Origin: Kipferlia bialata
Taxonomy: Eukaryota; Fornicata
Length of the DNA: 21,918 nt
Assembly: GCA_003568945.1 (NCBI GenBank)
Contig: BDIP01000261.1
Location: 1 to 21,918, forward strand
Direction of reading: 5' to 3'
Positions 20,842-21,918 of the stretch are shown here, one piece after another. Below the pieces are notes generated by a model. It had not been told where the DNA came from. It was given only the letters and a program-made list of their open reading frames with translations, and ran no database searches. Position numbers and translations under genes: made by a program. Every line of letters starts with the position of its first letter. The stretch's first letter is position 1.

Positions 20842-20894
20842 CGCACCATTGGTGTGTTCCCAATGACCCCAGTCACATTGGGTGCAACCTCCAT
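16004..20894 (-). CDS. cysK: Cysteine synthase (O-acetylserine sulfhydrylase), 16 exons
   Basis: PLP enzyme making cysteine from O-acetylserine and sulfide. Minus exons: 20894-20847, 20774-20755, 20663-20638, 20287-20217, 19867-19804, 19478-19438, 19152-19066, 18776-18699, 18303-18261, 17919-17861, 17588-17520, 17358-17295, 17224-17110, 16908-16819, 16660-16613, 16287-16233. They total 978 nt in one frame, giving 326 residues, close to the usual 310-330. Motifs: VIGNTPM (10-16); SSVKDR with PLP lysine K44; substrate loop ATSGNTG (71-77); MPASMS (95-100); PLP-phosphate loop GTGGTITG (182-189); [12 protein letters not shown] (230-241); GMSAGA with S274 near the PLP ring nitrogen; [10 protein letters not shown] (307-316). 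The ATG at 20894 is the only in-frame Met after an upstream TAG. The exact 3' end is unclear. Reading straight on past 16233 reaches a TAG at 16092. Splicing from the donor there into a tail copy (acceptor before TAC TAT GG) reaches a stop at 16004-16006. No targeting peptide is evident, so probably cytosolic. Confidence 0.92.
16020..16259 (-). repeat. Three copies of the terminal coding segment of cysteine synthase
   Basis: Minus strand: ATGGACAAGGCAGCAGAGCT (true exon, about 16252-16233), ATGGACAGGGCAGCAGAGCT (~16141-16122) and ATGGACAAGGCATCGGAGCT (~16047-16028), spaced about 113 and 95. Each continues differently (CAAGGTACAG, CAAAGTTATACAG, AACGGTG). The last leads to a TAG at 16004-16006. 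Confidence 0.88.
16265..16500 (-). repeat. Exon-head copies upstream of the last coding exon
   Basis: Minus strand: CCCAG/GTACCTGTCCACCCCTCTG at 16287 is repeated at about 16445-16420 (CCCAG/GTACCTGTCCACCCCTCTG, perfect) and in part at about 16494-16474 (CTACCTGTCCACTCCTCTG, no acceptor). Confidence 0.88.
16728..16835 (-). repeat. Exon-tail copy after the exon ending 16819
   Basis: Minus strand: AAGAGACCGGACTTCAG/GCATAG ends the exon. About 86 bp downstream, AAGAGACCAGACTTTAG/GTATTT repeats it (about 16748-16730). The true border has GC where the copy has GT. Confidence 0.85.
17569..17735 (-). repeat. Perfect 38-bp exon-head copy (GTGGT exon)
   Basis: Plus-strand GTGCCGCCAGTGCCTACTCC and 18 more identical bases occur at 17569-17606 and 17696-17733 (spacing 127). 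They cover the acceptor and the codons for GVGTGGT, the PLP-phosphate loop, so two acceptors can start this exon. Confidence 0.93.
18098..18285 (-). repeat. Exon-tail copy after the exon ending 18261
   Basis: Minus strand: GTGGCACACAGACAGCACACAG/GTATATTC (about 18278-18254) recurs as TGTGGCACACAGAGAGCACACAG/GTATTCC about 160 bp downstream (~18124-18098). TA-rich DNA separates them. Confidence 0.88.
18448..18720 (-). repeat. Exon-tail copies after the exon ending 18699
   Basis: Minus strand: CCCAGATGCCTCATGATCAACCAG/GTACC is echoed at about 18572-18547 (CCCCAGATGCCTCATGATCAACCA) and 18476-18450 (CCAGATGCCTCATGATTAACCAG/GTGTG). Confidence 0.9.
18745..18885 (-). repeat. Exon-head copy upstream of the exon at 18776
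   Basis: Minus strand: CTAG/GACCTTGGCATGTCTGGCTGTC (18776) is preceded by CTAG/GACCTAGGCATGTCAGGCTGTCTCTCTCTGGTCAATG at about 18878-18840 (spacing ~100). The next intron edge holds a tetranucleotide-like GATA/GAGA tract. Confidence 0.88.
18978..19115 (-). repeat. Partial copy of the exon 19152-19066 in the downstream intron
   Basis: Minus strand: GACGTGCCCTCA, and after a gap GAGGTGGTACTCT, at about 19021-18985 echo the exon part GACGTGCCCTCATGATGATA...GAGGTGGTACTATC (19114-19072). Spacing is about 90. The copy is more decayed than most. Confidence 0.7.
19320..19650 (-). repeat. Head and tail copies around the exon 19478-19438
   Basis: Tail: GTCTGTGCCGCAAGGGACTACAAG at about 19353-19327 copies GTCTGTGCCGCCAGGGACTACAAG (exon end 19438), spacing ~112. 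Head: CCCACGCATTGCGCTGGCCATGGTCTG at about 19647-19620 copies CCAG/GCATTGCCCTCGCCATGGTCTG (19478), spacing ~162. Confidence 0.85.
19804..20125 (-). repeat. Exon-head copies upstream of the exon at 19867
   Basis: Minus strand: GAGCATCGAGATCTGGCCATCCCTGGGGAGACTG at about 19966-19933 is a close copy of GAGCACCGTGGGCTGGCCATCCCTGGGGAGACTG (exon, 19867-19834), spacing ~99. Decayed pieces (CCAGGAGCATCGTGG near 20058; CTGGTCACTCCAGG near 20118) may be older copies. Confidence 0.85.
20265..20560 (-). repeat. Exon-head copies upstream of the exon at 20287
   Basis: Minus strand: CAG/GCAAGATGGAGTGCATGAACC (20287) is echoed by TAG/GCAAGGTTGAGTGCATAAA (~20391), CGACGCTGGAGTGTATGGACC (~20490) and GGCAAGATGGAGTGCGTGAACC (~20556). 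(GA)n tracts separate them. Confidence 0.85.
20321..20362. repeat. (AG)n microsatellite
   Basis: Twenty-one AG units within intron 3 of cysteine synthase (CT on its coding strand). Further GA-rich tracts lie at 20688-20750 and 20796-20841 in introns 1 and 2. Confidence 0.95.
20638..20790 (-). repeat. Paired acceptor regions of cysteine synthase exons 2 and 3
   Basis: Minus strand: CCTAGGTCCATCTAGCAGTTTCACACTACTGAGTGGGGG (about 20791-20753) and CCTAGGTCCATCTGTCCAGAGTGAGTGGGGG (about 20681-20651) are clear homologues. In the phase-consistent model both are used: the first gives the 20-nt exon 20774-20755, the second gives 20663-20638. Confidence 0.8.
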
Positions 20895-21512
20895 ATCTGG
20901 TACAGACTCAGGGTGCGACTCTATATATGTCTCAGTAGCCTAGCCTAGCTATAACAGCGGGGAACAGTGTAGTCTCTTTGAGCCTCTCTCCTTTGTCGTG
21001 TAGTAAGAGCCTCTCTACTAAGACCCGATGCAAGTTAACCTGTACAGCACAATGAAGAGTGGTTGCTGTGAAGAGCAGTATGATATGGGGTGGGCAGGAG
21101 CAGGAACCCATACTGTAGATCGGTGTCGAAACTGTAGTGAGGAATCGGTGACGAGATCAGAGCAACTGTAGACTATGCACCAGGGGCACACAGACTCTAA
21201 GTGATAGTAGGGGGGATACAAATATCATTAATATACTACTAGGCCTAGTAGTACACTCTTAACAAACCACAAAAGAGTTCAGAACCTCAGTTCATAATCT
21301 ATTGAAAAGCACAGTGACTCATCAGAGCCACCACCACTCTCGTCTTATATATATAATCATATTTGGTACCGCCACCAATCTACACAAACGTCTTCCACTA
21401 TAGGCGATGCAATCCTTGTATCCTGTTGGGGAATCAAGAGACTGCGATCCTCACATGTACATGTACAAGCAAAGGTATGAGTACAAGTGCATGTCGGTGG
21501 AATGGAAGAGGG

Positions 21513-21556
<44 letters not shown>

Positions 21557-21711
21557 CAGTCTGCGCGACAATGGCTCTTTAACTCCCTGAGGTTAGCAGG
21601 AGAGGACATAACCTTAATTATCCTCCTCTATATACATGCATACACCTTACACCATGTCAATATGATAAGGACACTATGCAATACATATATATACACATGT
21701 ATATACACACC
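20895..21711. other. Intergenic region upstream of cysteine synthase
   Basis: Separates the cysteine synthase start (minus, 20894) from the 3' end of the next minus-strand gene. Its left part should hold the cysteine synthase promoter, but no element is recognisable. It contains a (CT)n microsatellite at 21516-21553. Open frames across that tract are explained by the simple repeat. No RNA gene seen. Confidence 0.5.
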
Positions 21712-21722
21712 TTACACCATGT
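21642..21722 (-). repeat. Copy of the stop-codon region of the right-edge gene
   Basis: Plus-strand ACACCTTACACCATGT at 21707-21722 covers codons M, V and TAA on the minus strand and recurs at 21642-21657 (spacing 65), with a TA-rich gap. Confidence 0.8.
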
Positions 21723-21918
21723 TGTTGGGTGTGTCTCCCTTGGCGTTGTTGGGTGTGTCCTTCACAGGAGAGGAGGGCTCAGTCACAAGGTCCTAAGGGG
21801 TCAATGGAGGTCAAGACAAGTCAATGATTAATACTACACGATTGTGCAACATTTCTACACGATATACCTGTATCTGCAGGATGGCTGTGACTGCCTCCAG
21901 ATCAACAGGGTATACAAT
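21712..21918 (-). CDS. Last two exons of an unidentified gene
   Basis: A partial minus-strand gene enters from the right edge. The exon ending at 21868 (donor GTATAT) encodes PVDLEAVTAILQIQ and continues beyond 21918. The exon 21792-21712 (acceptor CCTTAG) is 81 nt, phase 0, encodes DLVTEPSSPVKDTPNN and a second DTPNN, and ends GTG TAA. The C-terminus is therefore a polar, proline- and asparagine-rich tail with a short internal repeat (DTPNNAKG/DTPNNMV). Too little is present to name a family. A copy of the stop-codon region lies just downstream (21642-21657). Confidence 0.55.

Noticed and set aside
20678-20863. Open frames rich in S-L or R-E repeats over GA/CT tracts (also near 10515-10760, 20461-20772 and 21363-21796)
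   Set aside because: They are translations of microsatellites and show no codon signal beyond them.
1-21918. Assembly artefact as the source of all the repeats
   Set aside because: Copies differ by scattered substitutions and sit at varied spacings in several genes, which mis-joins would not produce. The near-identical ones (11967-12110, 17569-17733) still deserve a coverage check.

Overview
The window is nuclear DNA from an intron-dense microbial eukaryote. Coding sequence lies in short exons (about 11-440 bp) split by GT..AG introns, most of them 30-500 bp. Introns are filled with (TA)n and CT-rich simple tracts. TAA and TGA stops fit the standard code. No operons, Shine-Dalgarno sites, rRNA, tRNA or CRISPR were seen. 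The intron load, the bacterial-type cysteine synthase and the general look suggest a free-living metamonad (something like Kipferlia). That is an inference from style, not a match I could run.

Layout: (1) 1-1599, plus strand: the 3' part of a gene for a beta-propeller-like protein. Its 5' end lies off the window and its first visible exon is preceded by a ~120 bp tandem array. (2) 1600-2883: convergent intergenic DNA. (3) 2884-4485, minus strand: a complete six-exon gene for a 288-residue coiled-coil protein. (4) 4486-4842: a divergent promoter region. (5) 4843-15529, plus strand: one very large gene in about 36 exon pieces, rebuilt with consistent phase into ~1,362 codons. It has the signature segments of the DUF4470 superfamily (DNAAF3 and fungal MYND-associated proteins). 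(6) 15530-16003: convergent intergenic DNA. (7) about 16004-20894, minus strand: a 16-exon cysteine synthase (O-acetylserine sulfhydrylase) with all catalytic motifs. (8) 20895-21711: intergenic. (9) 21712-21918, minus strand: the last two exons of an unidentified gene.

The most striking feature is not a gene. At about 25 exon-intron borders, in three and probably four genes, a stretch covering 15-55 bp of exon edge plus its splice site is repeated in the neighbouring intron one to five times. The usual spacing is 60-160 bp. Exon-tail copies (with donor) lie downstream of the exon; exon-head copies (with acceptor) lie upstream. The copies range from nearly identical to badly decayed, and most keep a GT or AG. 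In cysteine synthase one copy appears to serve as a 20-nt microexon. At two duplicated borders only a GC donor keeps the frame. Introns without TA tracts (the coiled-coil gene and the 3' third of the DUF4470 gene) lack such copies. This looks like ongoing tandem duplication across splice junctions, a process proposed as a source of new introns, caught here at many stages of decay.

The genes show no shared pathway. Exon models come from reading frame, phase and GT/AG sites by eye. No transcript or database search was available.
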